DNA from: Natronohydrobacter sp.
Lineage (GTDB): Bacteria > Pseudomonadota > Alphaproteobacteria > Rhodobacterales > Rhodobacteraceae
Assembly: GCA_007116445.1 (NCBI GenBank)
Contig: SKIM01000179.1
Coordinates: 1 to 13,138 of the forward strand
Direction: 5' to 3'
Length of the DNA stretch: 13,138 nucleotides
Shown here piece after piece: positions 7,413 through 13,138 of this stretch. A model generated the notes under the pieces. It had not been told where the DNA came from, did not search any database, and saw nothing but the letters and a program-made list of their open reading frames with translations. The translations under genes were made by a program, and so were the position numbers. Every line of letters starts with the position of its first letter. Position 1 is the first letter of the stretch.

Positions 7413-7480
7413 CAGAGCACCTCCTTGGGAAAAGGGCAGATCATGCCCTCATTTTCTTGCTGAAATCATGGGCGGGGGAT

Positions 7481-7520
7481 CCGGCCCGTCAGGGCCGGAG
7501 GGGGGGGGCGGACGCCCCCC
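7481..7520 (-). promoter_or_regulatory. Two hairpins between binding-protein and permease genes
   Basis: Two perfect GC stems lie in tandem: CCGGCCC/GGGCCGG (7481-7487 with 7492-7498, 4-base loop) and GGGGGGC/GCCCCCC (7503-7509 with 7514-7520, 4-base loop). They follow the binding-protein stop codon by 20 bases in transcript orientation. No T-tract follows, and the permease gene has its own strong ribosome binding site. Such structures commonly stabilise the binding-protein part of the message and damp expression of the membrane subunits; that role is inferred here. Confidence 0.55.
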
Positions 7521-7540
7521 TGCCTTGTTTGAAAAACCCG

Positions 7541-8800
7541 TCAGTTCACCGGGCAGGGACCGTCTGACGCTGCATCCGGTGCCCAGCAGGGGGCCTCGGC
7601 TTCGTTGATGAGACGCCGCAGCGCTTCAGCCTGATCATCGAGCACCGCGCGGATGGGCTGGCGCGCGAGCACGATCCGCTCGAATGTGTCAGAATAGATC
7701 TGATTGAACTGACCGCCCAGCGCGCCAAGGCCCACTGGCAAGAGGGCAGGCAGCGCGTCATCTGCGCCTGACATGGCCGCGATCGCCGCGCCTGCCGCCT
7801 GCACGGAGGGCGGCATGTCACCCGGCAGGTCAACATCGATCACGGGGAAGAAATTGGTTGCGCGCAATGTGGCGATCTGGGTTTCCGGTTCCAACAGGTA
7901 ATTCACCAGCGCCAGCGAGGCGTCCATATCCGGCGCAGTCGTGGGCACGGCGACACCGGCCAGAACCGGCATGAAACCGCGACCTGCCGGGCCAGAGGGA
8001 GCGGGGAAGGCCACGAAATCATCCGGGCGCTGGTTGAACGCATCGGCCAGACGCGCCGTGTGGTCGAACACCACCCAGGCATCGCCCGAGATCAGTTGTT
8101 CCTGCATGAAGCTGAAATTGGTCGAAGCCGGGTTGGTATGCGCCCAAAGCTCAAGGAAAGCCTCCCAGGCCTGTTCAGCCGCTTCCGAGCGGAATTCGCT
8201 GACCATCGACCCGGTGAAGGCGGGCAGCAGATAGCCCTGGAAGAAACGGTGTCTCAGCCCCTGCGGCCCGGCCGGGAAGCCGAAGCGCGGCTGGCCGGTG
8301 GCCTCGTGCATGTTCGCGGCCCAGGCGATCAGCTCCTCATAGCTCAGCGCCATCAGATCCGCGCCTTCGGGCAGATGCTCCAGCGCGTCGCGATGCGCGG
8401 CCATCACGAAACTGGCCTGCATCCAGGGGATATATTTCTGCTCATCCGTGCCAAGGCGGCCCAGTTCGACAAAGCCGGGCGCCACGGCGCTGACATCGAC
8501 GCTCGACAGATCCGCCAGCCCGTCGCTCAGCGGGGTGAAATTGCCATGCAGCGCGCCCAGAACGCCGATCCGGCCAGAGCCTGCCTGCAACTCGGCCTCG
8601 ATCCGGGTTTGCCATGGGCCTTCATCCGATGGCTCAAAGCTGACCGCGCCGTCGAAACCAGACAGCACCTGTTCGCGCATGGCCTGGGTTTCTTCGATCG
8701 GGCGGGCCTGCGTGGACCAGAACAGCGTATCTGCGGCGAGAGATGTGGAAATTAAAGCGCTTGCAGTTGCAAGAAGAGCAAGTTTCAGTCTGGGTTTCAT
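7541..8800 (-). CDS. ABC transporter periplasmic sugar-binding protein (family 1)
   Basis: A 419-residue periplasmic solute receptor for the importer. It has a Sec signal peptide with basic residues at 2-6, a hydrophobic core, and likely cleavage after Ala22 or Ala23 (SLAA then DTLFW). The remainder has the size and style of an extracellular solute-binding protein family 1 member. Two cysteines near the C terminus (405 and 416) could form a periplasmic disulfide. GGAGG lies 8 bases before the ATG. The gene starts 32 bp after the regulator stop. Codons for residues about 13-17 of the signal peptide contain a near-copy of the operator upstream of the regulator, listed separately. The ligand cannot be read from the sequence; the downstream enzymes suggest a glycosyl-glycerate. 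Confidence 0.9.
   Translation of the reverse strand: MKPRLKLALLATASALISTSLAADTLFWSTQARPIEETQAMREQVLSGFDGAVSFEPSDEGPWQTRIEAELQAGSGRIGVLGALHGNFTPLSDGLADLSSVDVSAVAPGFVELGRLGTDEQKYIPWMQASFVMAAHRDALEHLPEGADLMALSYEELIAWAANMHEATGQPRFGFPAGPQGLRHRFFQGYLLPAFTGSMVSEFRSEAAEQAWEAFLELWAHTNPASTNFSFMQEQLISGDAWVVFDHTARLADAFNQRPDDFVAFPAPSGPAGRGFMPVLAGVAVPTTAPDMDASLALVNYLLEPETQIATLRATNFFPVIDVDLPGDMPPSVQAAGAAIAAMSGADDALPALLPVGLGALGGQFNQIYSDTFERIVLARQPIRAVLDDQAEALRRLINEAEAPCWAPDAASDGPCPVN
8751..8768. promoter_or_regulatory. Intragenic LacI-type operator in the binding-protein signal peptide codons
   Basis: On the - strand this site reads AACTGCAAGCGCTTTAAT. It matches the site at 9913-9930 (+ strand) in 17 of 18 bases, with 15 consecutive identical bases (TGCAAGCGCTTTAAT). 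It fits the general LacI-family pattern TGNAANCGNTTNCA in all but one fixed position. It lies 33-50 bases inside the coding sequence and uses an AT-rich Leu codon (TTA) in a GC-rich gene. The centre is about 1.16 kb from the promoter site, so a DNA loop or a roadblock is possible. Confidence 0.65.
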
Positions 8801-8832
8801 GTGGTCTTCCTCCCTTTTTGAAGTCCTGAGGG

Positions 8833-9867
8833 CTACGCCTGCGGCGCTGGCCCGTGTGATTGCCGCAACACAAGCTGCGGGGTCAGCAGCCGCGTGATAT
8901 GCGGCTGGTCAGGCGCGGCGATCCGCGCCAGCAGCATTGCGGCCAGTTCCGTTGCGCTATCCGCAATGCAGGCATCGAAAGTCGTAAGCCCTGGGGTAAC
9001 ATGCGCCCCTGCGGGAATATTGTCGAAACCGATGATTGACAGATCACCGGGGATCGACAGCCCCTGCGCCTGCGCGGCGGCCATCAATTCCAGCGCCAGC
9101 CCATCGGCCACGGCAAGCACTGCTGTCGGACGCTCTGGCCCGGACAGCAGCTGCGCGATGGCGCGCGCGCGGCCCTCGGGGTCGTAGCGCGCGCAAGAGG
9201 CGTGGCGCAGGCTCAGCGCCGGGTCGCCCTTGGCCGCGAATGCCCTGTGCAAGCCTTCTTCGCGCAGGATGCGGAACATCAGGCGGTCGTCGATGCTGAG
9301 CAGACCGAAACGGCGATGGCCCAGCGCATAGAGCAACTCAAAGGCTTCTGCGAAAGCGACGCGGCCATCGGTGTCCAGCCAGCTATAGCCAGTGCCTTCC
9401 GGCCCTGTGCGCCCATGCGCAACAAAGGGCGTGCCGCGCGCACGCAGCAGCGCCACGCGGGGGTCATCTTGCTCGATGCGGCTGAGAACAATGCCATCCA
9501 CCCGCCCCGACGTCACAAGGCTTTCCAGCTGGCGCAGCTCGGAACCTTCTCGCGGCACGGCCGACAGCAGCAATTCGACGCCTTTGGCGGCGAAACCTTC
9601 GGTCAGGTTGCTGACGAATTCCCCCAGAAACGGGTCTGCCAGACCACGGCCCCGCATCGGCAACAGGAAACCTGCGAAACCGGAACGCCCCGATGCCAAG
9701 GCCTGCGCAGCGCGGTTGGGCACATAGCCCAGATCCCGCGCGGCCTTGGCGACGCGTTCACGGGTCTTGAGGGCAATCGCGTCATGCTGGGCAAGCGCAC
9801 GCGAGACTGTCGCTGGGGAAAGCCCCAGATGCCGTGCCAGATCAGACAGCGAATTCGCCTTGTCCAT
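8833..9867 (-). CDS. LacI-family transcriptional regulator of the sugar operon
   Basis: A 344-residue repressor. The N-terminal helix-turn-helix covers about residues 7-26 (LSDLARHLGLSPATVSRAL), followed by the hinge region (YVPNRAAQAL, 48-57) that enters the minor groove at the operator centre. The rest is a periplasmic-binding-protein-like effector domain, as usual for the family. The start at 9867 is chosen because the family N terminus begins there and AGGAGGAG lies upstream; an in-frame extension of 22 codons would run through the operator and promoter. It is the first gene of the sugar operon, 32 bp before the binding-protein gene, so it is probably autoregulated. The inducer is probably the imported solute or a breakdown product (inference). 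Confidence 0.93.
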   Translation of the reverse strand: MDKANSLSDLARHLGLSPATVSRALAQHDAIALKTRERVAKAARDLGYVPNRAAQALASGRSGFAGFLLPMRGRGLADPFLGEFVSNLTEGFAAKGVELLLSAVPREGSELRQLESLVTSGRVDGIVLSRIEQDDPRVALLRARGTPFVAHGRTGPEGTGYSWLDTDGRVAFAEAFELLYALGHRRFGLLSIDDRLMFRILREEGLHRAFAAKGDPALSLRHASCARYDPEGRARAIAQLLSGPERPTAVLAVADGLALELMAAAQAQGLSIPGDLSIIGFDNIPAGAHVTPGLTTFDACIADSATELAAMLLARIAAPDQPHITRLLTPQLVLRQSHGPAPQA

Positions 9868-9892
9868 CGCGCAGATTCTCCTCCTGTCGCCG

Positions 9893-9920
9893 TTTTTAAA
9901 GCGCATTAAATAAATTGCAA
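9893..9920 (-). promoter_or_regulatory. Candidate sigma70-type promoter of the sugar operon
   Basis: On the - strand, TTGCAA (9920-9915) is followed after 16 bases by TAAAAA (9898-9893), giving a plausible -35/-10 pair in an AT-rich island. A start site near 9886 would give a leader of about 20 bases including the regulator's ribosome binding site. The -10 box is weak (4 of 6), so the exact position is uncertain. Both candidate operators overlap this stretch. Confidence 0.4.
9895..9910. promoter_or_regulatory. Second candidate LacI-type operator
   Basis: TTTAAAGCGCATTAAA is a dyad around a GCGC centre with one mismatched pair (TTTAA-x-GCGC-x-TTAAA). Its centre is 20 bp, about two helical turns, from the centre of the stronger site at 9916-9930, so two repressor dimers could bind the same face. 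It deviates from the family pattern at several positions, so it is weaker evidence than its neighbour. Confidence 0.45.
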
Positions 9921-9930
9921 GCGCTTTAAT
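9913..9930. promoter_or_regulatory. LacI-type operator upstream of the regulator
   Basis: AATTGCAAGCGCTTTAAT contains the core AAGCGCTT, the usual CG-centred dyad of LacI-family sites. It overlaps the candidate -35 box and lies 46 bp or more upstream of the regulator start. The same sequence recurs inside the binding-protein gene (17 of 18 bases), which supports it as the site recognised by this regulator. Confidence 0.65.
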
Positions 9931-9956
9931 CATGGCAGGCCATCACAAGCGCATGT

Positions 9957-10217
9957 TCAGGTGGTGGGGTGGCACAGGTCCGCTGCGGTCACATCCGAGA
10001 CGGGCCGATGGATCACGAAGGACCGTCTGATCAGATCCACCCCCAGGATCGTGATCTGTGTCGCCGGGCCAGGGCAGGCCGGGTCATTGCAGGCGATCTC
10101 AGCCACAGTGATCAGGGTATGCGGCCCAAGGCCGGACTGCGCACGCGCGAGCCCCTTGACGCGCTGAATATGCCAGAGCTGCGTGGCTTTCTGGCGCAGA
10201 TCGGCGGCAAAACTCAT
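9957..10217 (-). CDS. Small conserved-looking cysteine protein of unknown function
   Basis: An 86-residue protein with no signal peptide or membrane segment. The N-terminal half is basic and helical. The centre carries AEIACNDPACPG (residues 39-50), with Cys43 and Cys48 spaced like a metal or redox pair, and Cys82 lies near the end. The segment FVIHRPVSDVTAADL (67-81) looks like a folded beta-alpha element. The start at 10217 overlaps the hisI stop as ATGA, with no separate ribosome binding site, so translation is probably coupled to hisI. I have a vague recollection of ACxxPxCPP-type small proteins near COG0523 genes, but cannot name a family. Its place in a Zur-type operon suggests a zinc-related role (inference). 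Confidence 0.7.
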   Translation of the reverse strand: MSFAADLRQKATQLWHIQRVKGLARAQSGLGPHTLITVAEIACNDPACPGPATQITILGVDLIRRSFVIHRPVSDVTAADLCHPTT

Positions 10218-10687
10218 AGCTGCGTCGGATTGGGCGCGTCGCCATAGGTTGCGATCGGGTCGAAGGTCTTCGCGCTTTCTGTGAAGCGCAGGGCGTCGCC
10301 TGCCGCCTCGGCCAATGGGACAGCGCGATAGAAACATGACCGATAGCCAACATGGCAGGAGGCGCCGGTTCCCGCCACAGTGACCTGCAGCCAGAGCGCG
10401 TCCTGATCGTCGTCGATCCGGGCCTCGATGACCTGCTGCACCAGCCCCGAGGTCGCCCCCTTTCGCCAGATCGCCTGACGAGAGCGGCTGAAGTAATGCG
10501 CTTCGCCAGTTTGCAGCGTCCGGCGCAGGGCATCCGCGTTCATCCAGCCGAGCATCAGCACCTCGCCCGTCGCGTGATCAGAGGTGATGCAGGGCATCAG
10601 CCCGTCTTGTCCGAATCTCGGGGCAAGGATATGGCCTTCCTCGACCTCTTCAACTGTGCGGCGGGGGTGGAATTCCAGATCGGGCAT
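10214..10687 (-). CDS. HisI-like phosphoribosyl-AMP cyclohydrolase paralogue with altered zinc site
   Basis: Relative of HisI, which opens the adenine ring of phosphoribosyl-AMP in histidine synthesis. MLGWMNADAL (45-54) and FSRSRQAIWRKG (66-77) are family motifs, and CHVGYRSCF (111-119) retains two of the three zinc cysteines. Canonical HisI has DCDxD, with its Cys as the third zinc ligand; here residues 92-96 read DDDQD, so Asp93 replaces it. The canonical KGETSG reads KGATSG (76-81). The protein has 157 residues, longer than a typical stand-alone HisI (about 120), owing to a modified N terminus and a 37-residue C-terminal tail ending PNPTQL. AAGG lies 7 bases before the ATG. The gene starts 22 bp from a Zur-type palindrome and is divergent from a COG0523 gene, so it is probably a zinc-sparing back-up copy (inference). 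A degenerate enzyme with another function is possible. Confidence 0.88.
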   Translation of the reverse strand: MPDLEFHPRRTVEEVEEGHILAPRFGQDGLMPCITSDHATGEVLMLGWMNADALRRTLQTGEAHYFSRSRQAIWRKGATSGLVQQVIEARIDDDQDALWLQVTVAGTGASCHVGYRSCFYRAVPLAEAAGDALRFTESAKTFDPIATYGDAPNPTQL

Positions 10688-10709
10688 TGCGTGGCCTTGT
10701 GGTCAAATA

Positions 10710-10724
10710 TGTTATAATATAACA
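10710..10724. promoter_or_regulatory. Zur-type zinc-responsive operator between divergent genes
   Basis: TGTTATAATATAACA is a perfect palindrome with 7-base arms around a central A. It matches the core of the known proteobacterial Zur box (TGTTATANTATAACA). It lies 22 bp before the hisI-like start and 38 bp before the GTPase start, so one site could control both directions. It contains TATAAT (10713-10718), which could be the -10 box of the rightward promoter; no good -35 box was seen for it. Confidence 0.8.
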
Positions 10725-10762
10725 AACATACTTATCCAGATCATTCAACCCGGTAGCCCGTC

Positions 10763-11881
10763 ATGTCCGATCCCATTCCCGTCACCTTGCTCACTGGTTT
10801 TCTGGGGGCTGGCAAGACCACGCTTCTCAATCACCTGCTTCATGACACGCAAGCAGGTCGGATTGCCGTGGTGGTGAATGAATTTGGCGATGCGGGGCTG
10901 GATCATGATCTGATCGAGGAAGCCGCCGAAGATGTTGTGCTCATGCCCGGTGGCTGTGTCTGCTGCTCGATCCGGGGGGATTTGTCCAGAACGTTGCTGT
11001 CGCTGCTGGCGCGGCGCGCGCGCAAGGAACTGGCCTTTGACCGGGTGGTGGTTGAGACGACCGGGCTGGCCGATCCCGGCCCCATCCATCACACGCTTCT
11101 GGTCGATCCGGTGCTGGCCCCCAATTTCGCACTGGACGGGACTGTGACGGTCGTCGATGCGGTGCTGGGGGCGGCGACGCTGGATCGTCATGCTGAAGCA
11201 CAGGCGCAGGTCGCCATGGCCGACCGAATCGTGGTGTCCAAGCGCGATCTGGCCGATGCAGCGGCCTTTACGGCGCTTGAGTCGCGTCTTGATCGACTGA
11301 ACCCCGGCACAGCGCGCATCATGGCAGATCGGGGGGCTGTGCCTCAGGGCAGTTTGTGGGGTCTGGGCGCGCTGCGCAAACCGATGGCGCAGGATCATGC
11401 GCTGGCATGGTTGGCGCAACCCGCGCAAGACCCGCTGGCGGGGCTTTCGGGGCTGAGCACAGCCCGGCCGAAGCCTGTCGATTTCGCGGCCCCCTCGCAT
11501 CATGCGACGGATAACCGGATCGCAACTGCATCGATCACCCTGAGCGATCCGATTCCGGCCGAGGTCTTTGATTTCTGGCTCGATACGCTGATTGCGCTGC
11601 GCGGGCCCAATATCCTGCGGATGAAGGGCATTGCCCATATCGAGGGCGCGGCCCATCCTTTCGTCTTTCACGGGGTGCAACATATCTTCGAGCCGCCCGT
11701 GCCGCTGGAAAGCTGGCCAGAAGGGGACCGGACCAGCCGCGTGGTCATTATCGCGCGCGACATGCCGAAATCGGAGCTTGAGGACAGCCTGTCGCTTCTG
11801 GCGCTGGGCAAGCTGCCGCAGACCGAAAGTGGCACCGTCCCGGCAGGGATCACGGTGCACATGATCGACACCCCGCTCTGA
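10763..11881 (+). CDS. COG0523 (CobW/ZNG1-type) G3E GTPase metallochaperone
   Basis: A 372-residue G3E-family GTPase, probably delivering zinc to client enzymes under zinc limitation. It has the P-loop GFLGAGKTT (12-20) and the metal-binding motif GGCVCC (CxCC type) that defines the family. ETTGLADP is the G3E switch region, SKRDLAD corresponds to the NKxD guanine-binding motif, and the CobW C-terminal domain includes RMKGIAHIEG. This copy has no long His-rich insertion. No clear ribosome binding site precedes the ATG, but the strong family match begins at once (PVTLLTGFLGAGKTT). Divergent transcription from a Zur-type box with a HisI paralogue places it in the zinc-linked subgroup rather than the cobalamin CobW group. 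The specific client is unknown; the HisI copy or another zinc enzyme are candidates. Confidence 0.93.
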   Translation: MSDPIPVTLLTGFLGAGKTTLLNHLLHDTQAGRIAVVVNEFGDAGLDHDLIEEAAEDVVLMPGGCVCCSIRGDLSRTLLSLLARRARKELAFDRVVVETTGLADPGPIHHTLLVDPVLAPNFALDGTVTVVDAVLGAATLDRHAEAQAQVAMADRIVVSKRDLADAAAFTALESRLDRLNPGTARIMADRGAVPQGSLWGLGALRKPMAQDHALAWLAQPAQDPLAGLSGLSTARPKPVDFAAPSHHATDNRIATASITLSDPIPAEVFDFWLDTLIALRGPNILRMKGIAHIEGAAHPFVFHGVQHIFEPPVPLESWPEGDRTSRVVIIARDMPKSELEDSLSLLALGKLPQTESGTVPAGITVHMIDTPL

Positions 11882-11975
11882 GCGCCGTGCCAATCGCGCA
11901 CGCGCAGGCATATGTCGCAGGCTTGTATGCTGCGGCGCGGTTTCCATGATGACTGCAATAACCTGATGGATTGTC

Positions 11976-13138
11976 ATGACTGATCTTGCCGCCCCCGCCA
12001 CGGCGCCGCGCCGCTTTGAAACACCCGCGCTTGGCGCGCTGTTCACGCTGTCAGGCGCGGCGGCGCTGATTTATCAGGTGCTCTGGGTGCGGGAACTGGG
12101 GCTTTTGTTCGGGTCCACCGCGCAGGCCGCCGCGCTGACGATTGCGATTTTCTTCGCGGGCATCGCGCTGGGGGGCTGGTTTTTCGGGCGAATGGCAGCG
12201 CGGCTGGCGCGGCCCCTGCGGGTTTTCGGACTGGTCGAGATTGGCGTAGCGGCGACCGCGCTGGGGCATTTTCTGGTCGCGGATGTGTATTTCCGGCTCT
12301 ACCCGACGCTGTTTGCGCTGGTCGGCGGCAATCCGCTGCTGGAAACGGCGCTGAAAGCCCTGGTTGCCGCGACGATCCTCTTGCCCTCGGCCATTCTGAT
12401 GGGCGGCACGCTGCCGCTCATGGGCCAGCATGTCATTCGCGCGCGGGACAGCCTTGGGCGGATGGGGGCGGCGCTCTACGCGCTCAACACCGCAGGGGGT
12501 GCTGCGGGGGCGCTGGCGGCGGGGTTCTTCCTGCCCATGTGGCTGGGGTTTTCCGGCGCCTATCTGCTGGCCGTGGGGTTTGATCTGTTTGTGGGCGTCT
12601 CGGCCATCGTGATCGCGCGCCATGCCCTGCCGATGGTCACTGAGCCGCGCCCTGCCCGCGCCGCGATCCCTGCGCGGCTCTGGGTCATCGCTTTCGCCTC
12701 GGGCTTTGCCACCCTCGCAGTCGAGGTGATCTGGACGCGCGCCTTTGCGCAAGTGCTACAGAACTCGGTCTATACTTATGCGCTGGTGCTGAGCGTGTTT
12801 CTTGTGGCGCTGTCGCTGGGCGCGGCGCTGGCCAATGCGCTGAACCGGCTGTCACTGCGGCCTGAAACCGTGCTGACGGGCCTGCTGCTGGCCTCTTGCG
12901 CCGTGATCGCCGCCACGCCGCATCTGTTCGACCACCTGACAGGTGGCCTGGGTTACCTTGGCGGGCGGGCGGATTTCACCGGCTATGTCTGGGAGGTCGG
13001 GCGCGTGGCGCTCCTCACCATGCTGATCCCCGGCACGATCCTTGGGGCCGTGTTGCCCTATCTGCTGCGCCTGATGGAAGGCGGCGGCGCGCCGGGTGCG
13101 GTGCTGGGTCGGCTGATCGCGGTCAACACCACTGGCGC
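11976..13138 (+). CDS. Fused transporter-like/spermidine-synthase-like membrane protein (3' end outside window)
   Basis: The first 387 codons are inside the window and the frame is still open at the end. Nearly all of it is hydrophobic, with many predicted membrane helices. The opening LSGAAALIYQVLWVRELGLL is the hallmark N terminus of membrane proteins fused to a spermidine-synthase-like domain, followed by FFAGIALGGWFFGR and a second related bundle beginning near ASGFATLAVEVIWTRAFAQV. The two bundles share the pattern SG(A/F)-hydrophobic-(Y/V)Q/EV-W-R, suggesting internal duplication. The catalytic-like domain would lie beyond the window. The start at 11976 is used because the next upstream in-frame ATG (11949) runs into a stop. 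The ribosome binding site is poor. Function is unproven; true aminopropyl transfer is not established for many family members. Confidence 0.88.
   Translation, partial: MTDLAAPATAPRRFETPALGALFTLSGAAALIYQVLWVRELGLLFGSTAQAAALTIAIFFAGIALGGWFFGRMAARLARPLRVFGLVEIGVAATALGHFLVADVYFRLYPTLFALVGGNPLLETALKALVAATILLPSAILMGGTLPLMGQHVIRARDSLGRMGAALYALNTAGGAAGALAAGFFLPMWLGFSGAYLLAVGFDLFVGVSAIVIARHALPMVTEPRPARAAIPARLWVIAFASGFATLAVEVIWTRAFAQVLQNSVYTYALVLSVFLVALSLGAALANALNRLSLRPETVLTGLLLASCAVIAATPHLFDHLTGGLGYLGGRADFTGYVWEVGRVALLTMLIPGTILGAVLPYLLRLMEGGGAPGAVLGRLIAVNTTG

Noticed and set aside
10214..10687. Reading this gene as the housekeeping hisI
   Set aside because: It lacks the DCDxD cysteine and the KGETSG glutamate, has an extra C-terminal tail, and is not in a his operon.
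10763..11881. Reading the GTPase as the cobalamin biosynthesis protein CobW
   Set aside because: No cobalamin genes lie nearby, while a Zur-type box and a HisI paralogue do. The zinc-linked COG0523 subgroup is the better fit.
11904..11933. Imperfect hairpin after the GTPase gene as a terminator
   Set aside because: The stem is about 8 bp with a bulge and a 13-base loop and has no T-tract; too weak to annotate.
10745..12046. Long open frame on the - strand (433 codons)
   Set aside because: Antisense to the COG0523 GTPase gene, with Arg/His/Gln-rich composition and no motifs.
12051..12752. Open frame on the - strand (233 codons)
   Set aside because: Antisense to the membrane protein gene at the window end, with highly charged, low-complexity composition typical of a shadow frame.

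Overview
This window looks like a chromosomal segment of a GC-rich alphaproteobacterium, most likely a member of the Rhodobacterales (inference from protein style, base composition and the phage-type spanin pair; no search was run). It holds 14 protein genes, two of them cut by the window edges. No rRNA, tRNA, CRISPR array or insertion sequence was found.

Region by region. (1) 1-1188, + strand: the C-terminal part of an FtsK/SpoIIIE DNA translocase. (2) 1240-2334, - strand: a compact lysis cassette of three overlapping genes. These are an M15-type peptidoglycan peptidase with a C-terminal membrane segment, an inner-membrane spanin, and an outer-membrane lipoprotein spanin whose start lies inside the preceding gene. 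(3) 2335-2732: about 400 bp without a convincing gene, carrying three inverted repeats. (4) 2733-9867, - strand: seven genes in one direction, in transcription order lacI-type regulator, periplasmic binding protein, two permeases, ATPase, GH63/MgH-like glycoside hydrolase, and D-lyxose/D-mannose-type isomerase. Three of the six junctions are ATGA overlaps. (5) 9957-10687, - strand: a divergent HisI paralogue and an 86-residue cysteine-containing protein. (6) 10763-11881, + strand: a COG0523/CobW-type GTPase metallochaperone. A perfect 7-1-7 palindrome of Zur-box type sits between (5) and (6). (7) 11976 to the window end, + strand: the membrane part of a fused transporter-like/spermidine-synthase-like protein.

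How they work together. Block 4 reads as a self-contained uptake and breakdown pathway for a glycosylated organic acid. The best fit is alpha-mannosylglycerate (digeneaside, a red-algal solute): the ABC transporter imports it, the hydrolase releases mannose and glycerate, and the isomerase turns mannose into fructose. A LacI-type site in the promoter recurs almost unchanged inside the signal-peptide codons of the binding protein, which suggests a two-operator looping arrangement. Blocks 5 and 6 read as a zinc-starvation response. The Zur-type site lies between a zinc chaperone-type GTPase and a HisI copy that has lost one of the three canonical zinc-ligand cysteines. The lysis cassette could be a prophage remnant or a domesticated lysis function, for example for gene transfer agent release; the sequence alone does not decide.
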